From positions 62,001 to 126,000 of the forward strand of contig NZ_JADQDQ010000005.1 of assembly GCF_015694725.1 (NCBI RefSeq): a stretch of 64,000 nucleotides of DNA, written 5' to 3'. The stretch's first letter is position 1. Every line of letters begins with the position of its first letter. This document shows positions 34,162-43,894 of this stretch, piece after piece. The notes beneath the pieces are model-generated. The model was given only the letters and a program-made list of their open reading frames with translations, was not told the DNA's origin and did no database searches. This DNA comes from Hymenobacter jeongseonensis. GTDB lineage: Bacteria; Bacteroidota; Bacteroidia; Cytophagales; Hymenobacteraceae. Made by a program: the position numbers and the translations under genes.

Positions 34162-35061
34162 ATGGCTGCCCCCACCACTCCCACCACCCGCAAGAAAAAG
34201 CTCGGCTCCTACCCTACTTTGCTCGTGGTATTCAGCATTACGCTGGCCCTGGTGGTGATTGGCTTGTTCGGTTTGCTGCTGGTTCACGCCCAAAAACTCT
34301 CGGAAGTGGTGCGCGAAAACCTGGAGGTGCAGGTCTACCTCGACCGCGAACTGCCCGAAACGGAGTTGCTACGCCTGCAGCAAGACCTGGGCCAGTTGCC
34401 TTACGTTGCGGAGCGCGAGGGCAAGCGCCAAATCCGGTTTGTGAGCAAGGAAGAAGGCGCCCGCCAGCTGCTGCAAAGCACCGGCGAAGATTTCCGCCAG
34501 TTCCTCGGCGACAACCCTTTGCGCGATGCTTACGTGCTCAAAATCAAGCCCGAATACACCGACACCATGCACTTGCGCCAACTTGAGCGCAGCGTGGCGG
34601 CCCAGCGCGGCGTGTTTGAGGTGCAGTATCCGCAGGACCTGTTCACCAGCATCAACAACAACCTAACGCGGGTGAGCCTGGTGCTGCTGGGCTTTGCGGC
34701 CGTACTGGTTCTGGTGGTGGTCATTTTGATTAACAATACCATCAAGCTGGCGCTGTTTTCGCAACGCTTCCTGATTCGCTCCATGCAACTTGTGGGAGCG
34801 ACACCGCTCTTTATTCAGCAGCCTTTTTTGCGGCGGGCTACGTGGCAGGGCCTGGCCAGCGGCGTTTTGGCGGCGTTGTTGCTGGTGGCGTTGCTTCAAT
34901 ACGCTTACCTCGAAGTGGAGCCGCTGCGCTTGCTGCGCGATGACTTTCGCCTGGCGCTGCTCCTGCTGGGCGTGGTGGGCCTGGGCGTGGTCATTGGCTT
35001 TTTCAGTTCGGCCCGCGCCGTTCACAAGTACCTAAAAATGTCGCTCGACGACCTGTATTAA
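34162..35061 (+). CDS. ftsX: Cell division protein FtsX
   Basis: Membrane subunit of the FtsEX ABC-type complex, which couples division to peptidoglycan hydrolysis at the septum. The 299-aa product (MAAPTTPTTRKKKLG) has the FtsX topology: first helix TLLVVFSITLALVVIGLFGLLL, a periplasmic loop (VQVYLDRELPETELLRLQ), then three helices in the FtsX/MacB domain (SLVLLGFAAVLVLVVVILINNTIKL, QGLASGVLAALLLVALL, LALLLLGVVGLGVVIGFF). ftsE is not next to it. It starts a run ftsX-DUF3098-uppP-truB-ribF common in Bacteroidota. Confidence 0.93.
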   Translation: MAAPTTPTTRKKKLGSYPTLLVVFSITLALVVIGLFGLLLVHAQKLSEVVRENLEVQVYLDRELPETELLRLQQDLGQLPYVAEREGKRQIRFVSKEEGARQLLQSTGEDFRQFLGDNPLRDAYVLKIKPEYTDTMHLRQLERSVAAQRGVFEVQYPQDLFTSINNNLTRVSLVLLGFAAVLVLVVVILINNTIKLALFSQRFLIRSMQLVGATPLFIQQPFLRRATWQGLASGVLAALLLVALLQYAYLEVEPLRLLRDDFRLALLLLGVVGLGVVIGFFSSARAVHKYLKMSLDDLY

Positions 35062-35064
35062 ATT

Positions 35065-35391
35065 ATGACCCCTACCAACCCTGCTCCGCGCTTCGCCTTT
35101 GGTCCCCGCAACTACCGCCTGATGTGGCTGGGCCTAGCGGTGCTGGCCGCTGGCTTCATCACCATGATGTTTGGCGATAAGGAAAACTACGGCGAAGACT
35201 TCGTGGGCATCACACTGGGGCCGCTGCTGCTCATCGCCGGGTTTGGGATAGAATTTGCAGCCATTATGGTGCGCGACAAAACACTGAATCCTGCGCCCAT
35301 CGCGCCGGCTACTTCCCTTGGTACCACTACCGAGCCAGTGACCCAAGTAGCCCCCGCCGCTCCAGCCGCTCCGGCTTACAAGCGCCTCTAA
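35065..35391 (+). CDS. DUF3098 domain membrane protein
   Basis: 108-aa protein with two membrane helices: [25 protein letters not shown], whose FGxxNY start is the DUF3098 hallmark, and [24 protein letters not shown] Pro/Ala/Thr-rich tail of about 30 residues ends the protein. Function unknown; the gene almost always accompanies ftsX in Bacteroidota, suggesting a division-related role. It begins 3 bases after the ftsX stop. Confidence 0.88.
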   Translation: MTPTNPAPRFAFGPRNYRLMWLGLAVLAAGFITMMFGDKENYGEDFVGITLGPLLLIAGFGIEFAAIMVRDKTLNPAPIAPATSLGTTTEPVTQVAPAAPAAPAYKRL

Positions 35392-35401
35392 TTCTGCCTG
35401 T

Positions 35402-36211
35402 ATGACCTATTGGGAAGCCTTGCTCCTCGCGATTGTAGAGGGCATCACCGAGTTTTTGCCCGTTTCGAGCACAGGGCACATGATTATTGCGTCGGCACTG
35501 CTGGGCATTCCGGCTACTCCCTTCACCAAGCTTTATCTGGTGGTGATTCAGCTTGGGGCCATTTTATCGGTGTTGGCGGTGTACTGGAAGCGTTTTTTTC
35601 AGAGCATTGATTTCTACCTCAAGCTCCTGGTTGCCTTTTTGCCCGTAGTGGTGGTGGGGCTGTTGTTGAAGAAGTACATCGACGCGCTGCTCGAGTCCGT
35701 GGCCGTGGTGGCGTTCATGCTGCTCTTCGGGGGCGTGGTATTGATGTTTATCGACCGCTGGTTTCCACAGGAGGACCCGAACGAAGGCGGCCATCCGGTC
35801 ACAAATCCGGGCTGGCGGCAGGCGTTTACCATTGGCGTGTTTCAGTGTCTGGCCGTGGTGCCGGGCGTGAGCCGGTCGGCGGCCACCATCATCGGCGGCC
35901 TCACCCAGAAGCTCACCCGCCGCGCGGCCGCCGAGTTTGCTTTCTTTCTGGCCATGCCCACCATGGCCGCCGCCGCCGCCAAAGACCTGTACGACTTCTA
36001 CAAAGACAGCCAAACTGGGCTATCGATGGGCGAGGTGAAACTGCTGCTTTTTGGGAATGTGGTGGCGTTTGTGGTGGCGCTGCTGGCCATTCGGGTGTTC
36101 GTGGGCTTTGTTACCAAGTACGGCTTTCAGGCCTTTGGTATTTACCGCATCATTGTGGGCGGCATCTTATTGATTATGTTAGCCCTGGGTATAAACCTGC
36201 AACTGGTATGA
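35402..36211 (+). CDS. uppP: Undecaprenyl-diphosphatase UppP (BacA)
   Basis: Integral membrane phosphatase that recycles undecaprenyl diphosphate for peptidoglycan and other glycan synthesis; overproduction gives bacitracin resistance in other species. The 269-aa protein is full length with both active-site signatures, [16 protein letters not shown] (residues 13-28) and [16 protein letters not shown], and seven to eight hydrophobic helices. Starts 10 bases after DUF3098 and overlaps truB by four bases (ATGA). Confidence 0.97.
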   Translation: MTYWEALLLAIVEGITEFLPVSSTGHMIIASALLGIPATPFTKLYLVVIQLGAILSVLAVYWKRFFQSIDFYLKLLVAFLPVVVVGLLLKKYIDALLESVAVVAFMLLFGGVVLMFIDRWFPQEDPNEGGHPVTNPGWRQAFTIGVFQCLAVVPGVSRSAATIIGGLTQKLTRRAAAEFAFFLAMPTMAAAAAKDLYDFYKDSQTGLSMGEVKLLLFGNVVAFVVALLAIRVFVGFVTKYGFQAFGIYRIIVGGILLIMLALGINLQLV

Positions 36212-37062
36212 GCACCAAAACATTAGCTGATTTCGACTTTGAGACGGGCGAGGTCCTGCTGCTCGACAAACCGCTGACGTGGACTTCGTTCGACGTGGTG
36301 CGCAAGGTAAAAAACACCCTGCGCATCAAGAAAATCGGCCACGCCGGCACCCTCGACCCGCTGGCTACGGGCCTGCTCATTCTGTGCACGGGCAAGAAAA
36401 CCAAGGAAATCGACCTCATTCAGGCGCAGGAAAAGGAATACACGGGCACATTTCGCCTAGGCGAAACCACCCCTAGCTTCGACCTGGAAACGGCCGTGGA
36501 CATGGCCCGCCCCTACTCCCACCTGACCGATGCGGAAATAACGGCCGCCACGCTGCCCTTCGTCGGCACTATTCAGCAGACCCCGCCGCTGTTTTCGGCC
36601 GTGAAGATTGACGGCAAGCGCGCTTACGAAATTGCCCGCAATGGCCAGGAGGCAGAAATCAAGTCCAAGACCGTTGACATCAAAGTATTTGAGCTGACGC
36701 GCATTGAGCTGCCCGAAATAGATTTTCGGGTGGTGTGCTCCAAGGGCACGTACATCCGCAGCCTGGCGCGCGACTTGGGCGTGGCGCTGGGGTGTGGCGC
36801 GCACCTCACCCGTTTGGTTCGCAGCCGCATTGGCGAGTATCGGGTGGAAGATGCCTTTTCGCTTGAAGACATTCAGGCCCTGCGCCCGCCGCGGGCCGAG
36901 GGCGAAACCCGCCCGCGCACCGAGCGGCCTAGTACGGCCCCGAACCGGGCCGGCCTGCAATACTTTGCCGCGCTACAGGCCGATGCCCTGGCTGCCAAAG
37001 AGAACCAAGAGCACCAAGCCGCCGAGGGTGCGGGCACGCCACCGGCAGCCGCCGCGGAGTAA
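36208..37062 (+). CDS. truB: tRNA pseudouridine(55) synthase TruB
   Basis: Makes pseudouridine 55 in the T-loop of tRNAs. From the ATG at 36208, which overlaps the uppP stop, it is 284 aa: [18 protein letters not shown], catalytic Asp in [53 protein letters not shown], and [19 protein letters not shown]. After the core there is a low-complexity tail of about 60 residues rich in Arg, Ala, Glu and Pro, without a PUA domain. The frame is open to 35845, but that part is uppP in another frame. Confidence 0.96.
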   Translation: MSTKTLADFDFETGEVLLLDKPLTWTSFDVVRKVKNTLRIKKIGHAGTLDPLATGLLILCTGKKTKEIDLIQAQEKEYTGTFRLGETTPSFDLETAVDMARPYSHLTDAEITAATLPFVGTIQQTPPLFSAVKIDGKRAYEIARNGQEAEIKSKTVDIKVFELTRIELPEIDFRVVCSKGTYIRSLARDLGVALGCGAHLTRLVRSRIGEYRVEDAFSLEDIQALRPPRAEGETRPRTERPSTAPNRAGLQYFAALQADALAAKENQEHQAAEGAGTPPAAAAE

Positions 37063-37155
37063 ACAGCGCCCCGGCGCCGGCGCGGCGCAGTTCAGCGAAG
37101 GGCCCGTTACCTTCGTGGCGCTTCATTTTCCTTCATTCGCTTCCCCGGCGCCCCA

Positions 37156-38103
37156 ATGCACGTCATCCGCGACCCGGCCCAGTTTCCATTTCTTGCCAAT
37201 GCCGTCGTCACGAGCGGCACTTTTGACGGCGTGCACGTGGGGCACCAGCGCATTCTGGCGCGGCTGCGCGAGGTAGCGCAAGCCAGCGGCGGGCCGTCGG
37301 TAGTCATCACCTACTGGCCGCATCCCCGGCTGGTGCTCGGGCCGCCCCCGTCCCATCCCGAACTACTGGAATTGCAGCTGCTCAATACGTTAGAGGAGCG
37401 CATCGACAAGCTGGCGACCCTAGGCGTTGACTATTTGCTCATCGTACCTTTTACCAAGGAGTTCGCACAGTGGACGTCGGAAGAATACATTCAGAAGTTG
37501 CTGCTGAAGACGGTGGGCGCCAAGCAGCTGGTTATCGGCTACGACCACCGCTTTGGTAAAAACCGCGAGGGCGGCTTCGACTACCTTAGCCAGAACGCCG
37601 ACCGCTACGGCCTGACCGTGGAAGAGATTCCGCGCAAAGACGTGGACGCCGTGGGCGTGAGCAGCACCCGCATCCGCCAGGCGCTGCGGCAGGGCGACAT
37701 CGCCACGGCCAACCGCTACCTCGGCTACCAGTATCCCCTCACGGGCACGGTAGTGCACGGCCAGAAGCTGGGCCGCACCATCGGCTACCCCACCGCCAAC
37801 CTAACGATTACTGAACTCCTGAAACTGGTACCGGCGCGGGGCATCTACGCGGTGTGGGCCATCACGGCGGCGGGCACGCGGCACCAGGCCATGCTCAGCA
37901 TTGGTGTGCGGCCCACCATCGGCCACGACTTGGCGCAGACCATTGAGGTCAATCTGCTTGACTTTAGCGGCGATTTGTACGACCAGCTGCTGACGCTCGA
38001 GTTTGTGGCGTGGCTGCGGGCCGAAGAAAAATACGACGGTCTGGACGCGTTAATAGCCCAATTGGCGTTGGATGCGGAGGCCACGCGGGCGGCGTTGGCC
38101 TAA
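37156..38103 (+). CDS. ribF: Bifunctional riboflavin kinase / FAD synthetase
   Basis: Converts riboflavin to FMN and FMN to FAD. The 315-aa product has the N-terminal nucleotidyltransferase domain (VTSGTFDGVHVGHQRILARL, IGYDHRFGKNREGGFDYL, GVSSTRIRQALRQGD) and the C-terminal riboflavin kinase domain (GTVVHGQKLGRTIGYPTANL, RGIYAVWA, SIGVRPTI, EVNLLDFSGDLYDQLLTLEFVAWLR). Ninety-three bases separate it from truB and contain TACCTTCG (37108-37115), a one-mismatch -7 box, so it may have its own promoter. No FMN riboswitch is seen, as expected for a non-biosynthetic flavin gene. Confidence 0.97.
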   Translation: MHVIRDPAQFPFLANAVVTSGTFDGVHVGHQRILARLREVAQASGGPSVVITYWPHPRLVLGPPPSHPELLELQLLNTLEERIDKLATLGVDYLLIVPFTKEFAQWTSEEYIQKLLLKTVGAKQLVIGYDHRFGKNREGGFDYLSQNADRYGLTVEEIPRKDVDAVGVSSTRIRQALRQGDIATANRYLGYQYPLTGTVVHGQKLGRTIGYPTANLTITELLKLVPARGIYAVWAITAAGTRHQAMLSIGVRPTIGHDLAQTIEVNLLDFSGDLYDQLLTLEFVAWLRAEEKYDGLDALIAQLALDAEATRAALA

Positions 38104-38135
38104 GCCCTGTCTCCATTTATCTTAAACTATTGTTA

Positions 38136-39368
38136 ATGAAGAGGATATTCTTAATGGCGCTATACTGCTGGCTGGGTGCTTGCGGCGCGGCGCAGGCCCA
38201 AGGCAAGTTGAAAGGCGTGGTGCTGGATTCGGTGACGCGGCAGCCGCTGGCCTTCGCCAGCGTGTTTCTGGCCAATACCACGCTGGGCGTGACCACCACC
38301 GAACAGGGCCAGTTCGAGTTTCCCAAAGTGCCCGCCGGCACCTACGACGTCGTCGGCTCCTACGTCGGCTACCGCTTGGGCAAGCAGTCCATCACCATCG
38401 GCCCCACGCCGCAAGAAGTGACGCTGCAGTTGGGCCCAACCGGCAATCAGCTGGGCGAAGTAGTGGTGAAACCAGCGCCTAACAAACCCGAAGAGTATCA
38501 GAAGTTCGCCGAGATGTTTCTTGGGGGCACCACGTTTTCGGCGCAGTGCCGCATCAGCAATCCCGACCAAGTGCAGGTGCTCTACGACGACTCCACCAAG
38601 GAGCTGAGCGTGCGGGCCAAAGAGTTTGTGCAGATTGACAACGAAGCCCTGGGCTACCGTCTGAAGTACTACGGTCTTGACTTTTCTTTTGACGAGGAGT
38701 CGGGGGCCATCTCCTATTACGGGCAGCCAGTATTTGAGGAAATGAAGCCCCGCGACGAGAAGCAGCGGCGGCTGTGGCTGGCCAATCGCGCCATTGCCTA
38801 CAAAGGCTCGTTCATGCACTTCCTGCGCAGCGTGTATGCCAACCGCCTCAAAACCGAGGGATTCCTGACCCAGCAGGTGCAGGTAGTAGCCAACCCCCGG
38901 TTTGAACTAGCCGAAAGCCAGCGCCGCACCTTGCTGGAAAGCAAGCCCGAAGGGCCCTTCACGGCGGCCGAGGAAGACTCGCTCACGAAGTGGGACCGCA
39001 TGGTGCCGGCCACGGCCACGCTCAACCCCGTGCCGCAGCCCATCGACAGCGTGCGCCGGGTATCGGCCGACGGGCGCCGCACCTACCTGCGCTTTACCGG
39101 CGAGCTGCAAGTGGCTTACTTCGGCGAGGCACCCGACCCGCGCTACAAGCGTCGGATGTCGCCACTGGGCAACCTGCGCACGCCTTACCCGACCAAGCGC
39201 CAGGTATCGCGGCTAAAACTGCGCGGCCGGCAGGCCGAAATTCAATCCAATGGGTCGCTGATGAACCCGCTGGACGCCTACAACGGCGAGTACTGGGGCT
39301 TTGAGCGAATTGGCGAATTCCTGCCGGTGGACTACGTGCCGCCTGCCGCTTCGGCATTGACCAAGTAA
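38136..39368 (+). CDS. Exported protein with carboxypeptidase-like regulatory domain (paralog 1)
   Basis: 410-aa protein: signal peptide (MKRIFLMALYCWLGACGAAQAQ), then a CarboxypepD_reg-like beta-sandwich at about residues 25-105 ([38 protein letters not shown]), and a 300-residue C-terminal domain of unknown family with CRISNPDQVQV, KYYGLDFSFDEES, YYGQPVFEEMKPRDEKQ and GEYWGFERIGEFLPVDYVPP. Such proteins in Bacteroidota are periplasmic or outer-membrane associated. It is a tandem paralog of the next gene, with a nearly identical 167-bp block. Start ATG 38136; the open frame upstream overlaps ribF. Confidence 0.88.
   Translation: MKRIFLMALYCWLGACGAAQAQGKLKGVVLDSVTRQPLAFASVFLANTTLGVTTTEQGQFEFPKVPAGTYDVVGSYVGYRLGKQSITIGPTPQEVTLQLGPTGNQLGEVVVKPAPNKPEEYQKFAEMFLGGTTFSAQCRISNPDQVQVLYDDSTKELSVRAKEFVQIDNEALGYRLKYYGLDFSFDEESGAISYYGQPVFEEMKPRDEKQRRLWLANRAIAYKGSFMHFLRSVYANRLKTEGFLTQQVQVVANPRFELAESQRRTLLESKPEGPFTAAEEDSLTKWDRMVPATATLNPVPQPIDSVRRVSADGRRTYLRFTGELQVAYFGEAPDPRYKRRMSPLGNLRTPYPTKRQVSRLKLRGRQAEIQSNGSLMNPLDAYNGEYWGFERIGEFLPVDYVPPAASALTK
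38217..38383 (+). repeat. 167-bp direct repeat, copy 1 (inside paralog 1)
   Basis: Matches 39522-39688 at 166 of 167 positions (only difference: C at 38354, T at 39659). It encodes about 55 residues of the regulatory beta-sandwich. Flanking sequence diverges sharply on both sides. Confidence 0.93.
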
Positions 39369-39413
39369 ACCAGATGGTGGTGGTTGCCAACTTCCAGCAA
39401 GCCGTGCTGGCTA

Positions 39414-40670
39414 ATGTCCAGAATATTGTCGTCGCCCAAACTGCTCTTACGTCTCTGCTTGCTGCTTAGCAGTTGGATGATGACAGGTGGTTCTGCGCGT
39501 GCCCAGAGCAGCCTAAGGGGTGTGGTGCTGGATTCGGTGACGCGGCAGCCGCTGGCCTTCGCCAGCGTGTTTCTGGCCAATACCACGCTGGGCGTGACCA
39601 CCACCGAACAGGGCCAGTTCGAGTTTCCCAAAGTGCCCGCCGGCACCTACGACGTCGTTGGCTCCTACGTCGGCTACCGCTTGGGCAAAAAAGCTGGTCT
39701 GATGGGGACCACCCCGCAGCAAATCACCTTGCTACTGGCGCCGGCCGCCAGCCAGCTGGGCGAAGTAGTGGTGCGCCCCAACCCTAATCGGGCGGCCGAC
39801 TACCAGAAGTTTGTGGAGCTATTCGTGGGCCGCACCACGTTTTCGCGTCAGTGCCGCATCCGCAACCCCGATGATGTATTGGTGGATTTTGACCCCACCA
39901 AAAACGTCCTCACCGCGGCTTCCTACAAGTTTGTTCAGGTCGACAACCAGGCGTTGGGCTACCGCATCAAATATTTCGGGCTGCGCTTCACGTGCGATTT
40001 CAAGGAAAGCATTGTCAGTTTCTACGGCGAGCCCGTGTTTGAGGAAATGACGGCCCGGAACCCGCGCCAGCAACGCCTGTGGGTCGCAAATCGGGCCCAA
40101 GCGTATCGTGGCTCGCTCACCCATTTCCTCAAAAGCGTGCACGACAACCGGGTTGCGGCGGAGGGTTTTCTGGCCCAGAAGCTGCGCATCGTGCCCAATT
40201 GGCAGTTTCCGCGCGCCGACAGCTTACGCCGCGCGCTCTTGCGCGGCCGGCTCAATGAGGTTCTCACGGCGGCCGAAAACGATTCGTTGAACCGTTGGGG
40301 CAGCGTGCCGCCGGCTTTTTCAATGCTTTACACCGCTCCCCGGCCCATCGACAGCCTGCGCCGAGTGTCGGCCGATGGGGCGAAAGTATTCCTGAATTAT
40401 ACCGACCGACTGCGAGTCAGCTACTTGCGCGAGTCGCCTGACCCGCTATTCCGTACTCAGTCCCTGCCTTACGGTACCAACAAAGCACCAGCCCCGATAG
40501 ACCGGCAGGTGTCGCAGCTCATTCTGCTGACCCGCAACACAGAGATTCAACCCAACGGCCACTTGGTGAATCCGCTGGCCGTATTTACCGACGAATACTG
40601 GGGGTTCGAAAAAATGGGTGAATTTTTACCCCAGAATTACCTGCCGCCGGCCGCTGTGCCCGCTCCCTAA
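39414..40670 (+). CDS. Exported protein with carboxypeptidase-like regulatory domain (paralog 2)
   Basis: 418-aa tandem paralog of the previous gene. Signal peptide ([21 protein letters not shown]), the same regulatory beta-sandwich, and the same C-terminal domain with matching landmarks: [62 protein letters not shown]. By eye the C-terminal domains are only a little over half identical, while the N-terminal block is virtually identical in DNA. Start ATG 39414 is preferred to the upstream 39384. Function unknown; 45 bases after paralog 1, so probably one transcript. Confidence 0.88.
   Translation: MSRILSSPKLLLRLCLLLSSWMMTGGSARAQSSLRGVVLDSVTRQPLAFASVFLANTTLGVTTTEQGQFEFPKVPAGTYDVVGSYVGYRLGKKAGLMGTTPQQITLLLAPAASQLGEVVVRPNPNRAADYQKFVELFVGRTTFSRQCRIRNPDDVLVDFDPTKNVLTAASYKFVQVDNQALGYRIKYFGLRFTCDFKESIVSFYGEPVFEEMTARNPRQQRLWVANRAQAYRGSLTHFLKSVHDNRVAAEGFLAQKLRIVPNWQFPRADSLRRALLRGRLNEVLTAAENDSLNRWGSVPPAFSMLYTAPRPIDSLRRVSADGAKVFLNYTDRLRVSYLRESPDPLFRTQSLPYGTNKAPAPIDRQVSQLILLTRNTEIQPNGHLVNPLAVFTDEYWGFEKMGEFLPQNYLPPAAVPAP
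39522..39688 (+). repeat. 167-bp direct repeat, copy 2 (inside paralog 2)
   Basis: Partner of 38217-38383, offset 1305 bases, one mismatch. Confidence 0.93.
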
Positions 40671-40680
40671 ACTCCCACCC

Positions 40681-41379
40681 ATGATAGACAAAACCGTTTC
40701 CAACGCCCAGGAAGCCCTCCAGGGCCTCACCGATGGCATGACGCTCATGCTCGGCGGCTTCGGCCTCTGCGGCATTCCCGAAAACTCGATTCAGGAGCTG
40801 CTGCGCCTCGGCGTAAAAAACCTCACTTGCATCAGCAACAATGCGGGCGTGGACGATTTCGGCATCGGCTTGCTGCTGCAAACCAAGCAAGTGAAGAAAA
40901 TGATTTCTAGCTACGTGGGCGAAAACGCGGAGTTTGAACGGCAGCTGCTGAGCGGCGAGCTGGAGGTGGAACTGATTCCGCAAGGCACGTTGGCCGAGCG
41001 CTGCCGGGCCGGCGGGGCGGGCATTCCGGCGTTTTTCACCCCGGCCGGCTACGGCACCGAAGTGGGCGAAGGCAAGGAAAGCCGCGAGTTCAACGGCAAA
41101 ATGTACCTTATGGAAACCGGCCTCATCGCCGATTTCGCCTTCGTAAAAGCCTGGAAGGGCGACACCGCCGGCAACCTCATCTACAAAGGCACGGCCCGCA
41201 ACTTCAACCCCATGATGGCCACGGCCGGCAAAATCACGGTGGCGGAGGTGGAAGAGCTGGTGCCCGCGGGCGAGCTCGACCCCAACCAGATTCACACGCC
41301 GGGCATCTTCGTGCAGCGCATTTACCAAGGCGAGCACTACGAGAAGCGCATCGAGCAACGCACGGTGCGCCAAGGCTAG
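40681..41379 (+). CDS. scoA: 3-oxoacid CoA-transferase subunit A
   Basis: Alpha subunit of a class I CoA-transferase (succinyl-CoA:3-ketoacid type), which activates acetoacetate with CoA from succinyl-CoA. 232 aa, full length: [62 protein letters not shown], and [18 protein letters not shown]. Start ATG 40681; the frame upstream belongs to the previous gene's tail. Its partner subunit B lies 1.45 kb downstream, separated by a serine hydrolase gene, whereas the two are usually adjacent. Confidence 0.93.
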   Translation: MIDKTVSNAQEALQGLTDGMTLMLGGFGLCGIPENSIQELLRLGVKNLTCISNNAGVDDFGIGLLLQTKQVKKMISSYVGENAEFERQLLSGELEVELIPQGTLAERCRAGGAGIPAFFTPAGYGTEVGEGKESREFNGKMYLMETGLIADFAFVKAWKGDTAGNLIYKGTARNFNPMMATAGKITVAEVEELVPAGELDPNQIHTPGIFVQRIYQGEHYEKRIEQRTVRQG

Positions 41380-41421
41380 AAGAGTGTCAAAAGAAACGAC
41401 GTGCTATTTCAAAAACAAGCA

Positions 41422-42753
41422 ATGAAAAAGCCTTCCCTTGCCCTGCTGCTGGTGCTCAGCAGCTCCTTTGCTTTTGCCCAGGTAGCAGCTCCGATAGCAA
41501 AGCGCGCTGCCAAGGCCGCTGCCACGGCGACGAGCCCGGCGGGTTTGCCGCGCATCGACCAGCTTTTGCGGGAATACACCGCCGACCGCCGCGTGCCCGG
41601 CGCCATTGCCCTGGTGATGCGCGACGGCAAAGTAATCTACCGGAAGGCCTTCGGAGTGGATGAAGTGAAAGACCAAACGCCCCTGCGGACCGATGCCATT
41701 GTGCGCATCGCCTCCCAAACCAAAGCCGTGACCAGCGTGGGCCTGATGCTGCTCTACGACGAGGGAAAATTTCAGCTCGACGACCCTGTTTCGAAGTATT
41801 TGCCGGCTTTTGGCAACGCCAAGGTGCTGGCTACTTTCGATGCGAAAGACTCGACCTATACCACGGTTCCGGTCAAGAGCGAAATCACCATTCGCCAACT
41901 CTTTACCCACACATCAGGCATCAGCTACCCGATAATTGGCACCAAAGAAGCGACGGCCATCTACGCCAAAGCCCGCATTCCGAGCGGCATTGGCACGCCT
42001 GCGGGCAGCTTGGCCACGTCCATGGATGCATTGGGGGCACTGCCGCTGATGCACCAGCCGGGGGAGAAGTTCACCTACGGACTGAGCGTGGACGTGCTGG
42101 GCCGCTTGATTGAGGTGCTTTCGGGCCAGTCGCTGGACCAGTTTCTGCGCGCCCGGCTGTTTGAGCCGCTGAACATGCGCGACACGTATTTCTATTTACC
42201 CGCCGCCAAACAGGCGCGCCTGGCCCGGCTGTATACCGAGAACGACGCCAAGCAAACCGCCCCCATGCTGTCCCAGGATGGAATGAGCCCGGACTACCCA
42301 AAGGCGTCGGCGGGCACGTACTTCTCCGGTGGCGCGGGCCTGTCGTCGACCATCGATGACTACGCGGCTTTCCTGCAAATGATGCTAAACAACGGCACCT
42401 ACAACGGGCGCCGCCTGCTGAAGGCTTCTACCGTGGCCCTGATTACTCAAAACCAAATTGGGGAAGTGAACCAGGGGGCCAACAAGTTTGGGCTGGGCTT
42501 CGGCATCACCACGGCCCAAAGCGCGGCGGCGCACCAGCCCGGCCCCTCGGAAGGCACGTACGAATGGGGCGGAATCTTCGGCACCATGTACTGGGTCGAC
42601 CCCAGGCAGAAGCTGGTGGGCTTGCTCTATACCCAGAAATTCCCCAACAGCACCGGCGGTGAGCTGGCCGACAAGTTCAAGGCCGCCGTGTACCAAGCCG
42701 TTCTGCCGCCGGCCGTGCCTACGGGTGCAGCGGCGGCTCCCGCCGCGAAGTAA
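41422..42753 (+). CDS. Secreted beta-lactamase-family serine hydrolase
   Basis: 443-aa exported serine hydrolase of the class C beta-lactamase/EstB/PBP4* family (PF00144). Signal peptide MKKPSLALLLVLSSSFAFAQ. Catalytic Ser98-x-x-Lys101 in ASQTKAVTSVG; the second motif is YGLS (Tyr219) in place of YxN, as in EstB-like esterases; the third region is GTYEWGGIFGTMYWVDP, without the KTG of beta-lactamases. Esterase or peptidase activity is more likely than antibiotic hydrolysis. It sits between the two CoA-transferase subunit genes on the same strand, 42 and 78 bases from them. Confidence 0.9.
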   Translation: MKKPSLALLLVLSSSFAFAQVAAPIAKRAAKAAATATSPAGLPRIDQLLREYTADRRVPGAIALVMRDGKVIYRKAFGVDEVKDQTPLRTDAIVRIASQTKAVTSVGLMLLYDEGKFQLDDPVSKYLPAFGNAKVLATFDAKDSTYTTVPVKSEITIRQLFTHTSGISYPIIGTKEATAIYAKARIPSGIGTPAGSLATSMDALGALPLMHQPGEKFTYGLSVDVLGRLIEVLSGQSLDQFLRARLFEPLNMRDTYFYLPAAKQARLARLYTENDAKQTAPMLSQDGMSPDYPKASAGTYFSGGAGLSSTIDDYAAFLQMMLNNGTYNGRRLLKASTVALITQNQIGEVNQGANKFGLGFGITTAQSAAAHQPGPSEGTYEWGGIFGTMYWVDPRQKLVGLLYTQKFPNSTGGELADKFKAAVYQAVLPPAVPTGAAAAPAAK

Positions 42754-42831
42754 GTTTCAATTTCTCCCAACTCCCACCCACAAAATCCGCGCAATCCGGT
42801 GAATCCGGCTGAATTCGTGGTTCTGACTTTT

Positions 42832-43491
42832 ATGCTCGACAAACACGGCATCGCCAAAAGAATAGCCCAGGAAGTGAAAGACGGCTCCTACGTCAACCTC
42901 GGCATTGGTATTCCCACGCTGGTGGCCAACTACATTCCGGCCGGCATCAATGTGGAGCTGCAGTCCGAAAACGGCTTGCTGGGCATGGGCCCCTTCCCTA
43001 CCGAAGACCAGGTTGACCCCGACCTCATCAACGCCGGCAAGCAGACCGTGACCACCCTGCCCGGCTCCAGCCTCTTCTCCTCGGCCGACTCGTTCGGCAT
43101 GATTCGCGGCGAGCACGTGGACCTGACCATCCTCGGCGCCATGGAAGTGTCGGAGAACGGCGACATCGCCAACTGGAAAATTCCCGGCAAAATGGTGAAA
43201 GGCATGGGCGGCGCCATGGACTTGGTGGCCTCCGCCAAAAACATCATCGTAGCCATGCAGCACGTGGCCAAAGACGGCTCCAGCAAGCTGCTGCCCAAGT
43301 GCAGCCTACCCATCACGGGCCTGCAGTGCGTAAAGAAAATCGTGACCGAACTAGCCGTGCTCGACGTGACGCCTGACGGCTTTGTGCTGCGCGAGCGGGC
43401 TCCCGGCGTGTGCGTGGAGCAGATTAAAGCTGCCACAGCCGGCAAGCTTGTGGTGCCCGAGGGCGAAGTGCCCGAAATGCAGGGCGTGTAG
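42832..43491 (+). CDS. scoB: 3-oxoacid CoA-transferase subunit B
   Basis: Beta subunit carrying the catalytic glutamate that forms the enzyme-CoA thioester: Glu46 in [12 protein letters not shown]. 219 aa: [48 protein letters not shown], and [30 protein letters not shown]. Full length from ATG 42832; the frame from 42799 is extended by noncoding sequence. Works with subunit A at 40681. Confidence 0.94.
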   Translation: MLDKHGIAKRIAQEVKDGSYVNLGIGIPTLVANYIPAGINVELQSENGLLGMGPFPTEDQVDPDLINAGKQTVTTLPGSSLFSSADSFGMIRGEHVDLTILGAMEVSENGDIANWKIPGKMVKGMGGAMDLVASAKNIIVAMQHVAKDGSSKLLPKCSLPITGLQCVKKIVTELAVLDVTPDGFVLRERAPGVCVEQIKAATAGKLVVPEGEVPEMQGV

Positions 43492-43615
43492 ATGGGCTTG
43501 AAGAACCGTTAGGTTGATAAACCAATCACGCGACGGAACGGTCAACCTAAGCACAGACGCATAGAGGTGCTTCGACTGCGTTAAGCAGGACGGACTTATT
43601 AACCCTGCTCAACTA

Positions 43616-43654
43616 AAAAGCGGCTGCAGTTATTGATTAACTGCAGCCGCTTTT
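43616..43654 (+). terminator. Terminator after scoB
   Basis: Perfect 17-bp stem (43616-43632 with 43638-43654), 5-base loop, ending in TTTT. It closes the transcript from the CoA-transferase genes. Confidence 0.85.
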
Positions 43655-43797
43655 GCTTGCTATGTTACCTCAGCATCGGCTCGCAAAAAGCTCTCGGGCG
43701 CGTGACGCCGGAGTATTTTCCTTACATCTGCACCGTTCTGCCTGGATTTTCGTTTAGCTACCCATTGGCAAACTCTGCCGTAGGACTTTTACACAGG

Positions 43798-43805
43798 TAA
43801 ATTTG
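43798..43805 (+). promoter_or_regulatory. -7 box for the GNAT-nitrilase gene
   Basis: TAAATTTG matches TAnnTTTG exactly; leader of about 83 nt to the ATG at 43895. No correctly spaced TTG. Confidence 0.5.
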
Positions 43806-43894
43806 ACGAACTGGTATTCGTCAGGTGGCCGATGTGGTGCATGCGTGCAGAACGCCGACCACTGCTTACCACTTACCAACAACTGATTTCCAAC

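Larger units (their letters stand above)
43492..43894. other. Intergenic region with repeat, terminator and promoter
   Basis: 403 bases without a gene. Contains a short copy of the dispersed repeat (about 43566-43593: AGGTGCTTCGACTGCGTTAA then GCAGGACGG), the terminator at 43616-43654, and the -7 box at 43798. The part from 43660 to 43790 shows nothing I can name. Confidence 0.6.

Noticed and set aside
35845..36207. N-terminal extension of truB
   Set aside because: This frame runs through uppP, which is well supported; truB begins at the overlapping ATG at 36208.
41422..42753. Serine hydrolase as an antibiotic-resistance beta-lactamase
   Set aside because: It has SxxK but no KTG motif and a YGLS in place of YxN; an esterase or peptidase is more likely.
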